Origin: JAWLEV01 sp041685915
Lineage (GTDB): Bacteria > Chloroflexota > Anaerolineae > UBA1429
Reading direction: 5' to 3'
Length of the DNA stretch: 12,440 bases
Assembly: GCA_041685915.1 (NCBI GenBank)
Contig: JAWLEV010000080.1
Coordinates: 1-12,440 of the forward strand
Part shown: one piece after another, positions 12,399 through 12,440 of the stretch
Numbering within the stretch: position 1 is the first letter of the stretch
How the letters are laid out: each line of letters starts with the position of its first letter
Program-made: the position numbers and the translations under genes
Notes under the pieces: generated by a model
What the model was told of the DNA's origin: nothing
Seen by the model: the letters and a program-made list of their open reading frames with translations, nothing else
Databases searched by the model: none

Positions 12399-12440
12399 AA
12401 GTAACTTGATCGAATGAAGCGTTCCATGGGATCGTTGGCG

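Noticed and set aside
12414..12440. ATG after the sor stop that could begin another gene
   Set aside because: Only nine codons fit before the window ends, no Shine-Dalgarno site precedes it, and the bases fit the dispersed repeat better.

Overview
The window is a moderately GC-rich bacterial chromosomal segment with short intergenic gaps and good Shine-Dalgarno sites. No rRNA, tRNA, transposase, phage gene or CRISPR array is visible. The gene content (class D/E-like sortase with a long disordered stalk, Ldh_2-family dehydrogenase, alpha-beta fused TPP dehydrogenase E1, baeRF-type release-factor homologue) would suit a member of the Chloroflexota or a similar environmental lineage. That assignment is an inference; no marker gene settles it.

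Layout. (1) 1-330: C-terminal end of an MFS transporter. (2) 414-1751: a near-consensus promoter, a sortase, a possible 19-residue peptide and a 46-residue single-span membrane protein, all on the + strand. (3) 1680-2489, minus strand: an unrecognised multi-span membrane protein whose 3' end overlaps the 46-residue gene convergently. (4) 2528-8314: a tightly packed + strand operon behind an extended -10 promoter and a hairpin-rich leader. It encodes an SDR dehydrogenase, an Ldh_2-type dehydrogenase, a zinc alcohol dehydrogenase, a VOC/glyoxalase-fold protein and a 725-residue fusion of the alpha and beta subunits of a 2-oxoacid/acetoin dehydrogenase E1. This looks like a catabolic route in which alcohol groups are oxidised stepwise to a keto compound that E1 then cleaves. 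The substrate cannot be named from sequence, and no E2 or E3 subunit is present. (5) 8324-8435: a run of hairpins, one of which belongs to a small dispersed palindrome family. (6) 8497-8859: a 120-residue protein of uncertain, possibly ADP-ribosyltransferase-like, nature. (7) 8896-10189: a consensus promoter and a baeRF family 3 protein, a bacterial relative of the eRF1/Pelota release factors. (8) 10341-12398: two YeeE/YedE-type sulfur transporter halves followed by a sulfur oxygenase reductase (SOR).

The most notable part is region 8. The SOR keeps all six residues known from the archaeal enzyme (catalytic cysteine, the two other conserved cysteines, and the two-His/one-Glu iron site) and lies 25 bases behind paired sulfur-compound transporter halves. 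I infer a compact module for moving sulfur compounds across the membrane and disproportionating sulfur with oxygen in the cytoplasm. Starts were chosen from Shine-Dalgarno placement and family N-termini, so several CDSs begin inside longer open frames.
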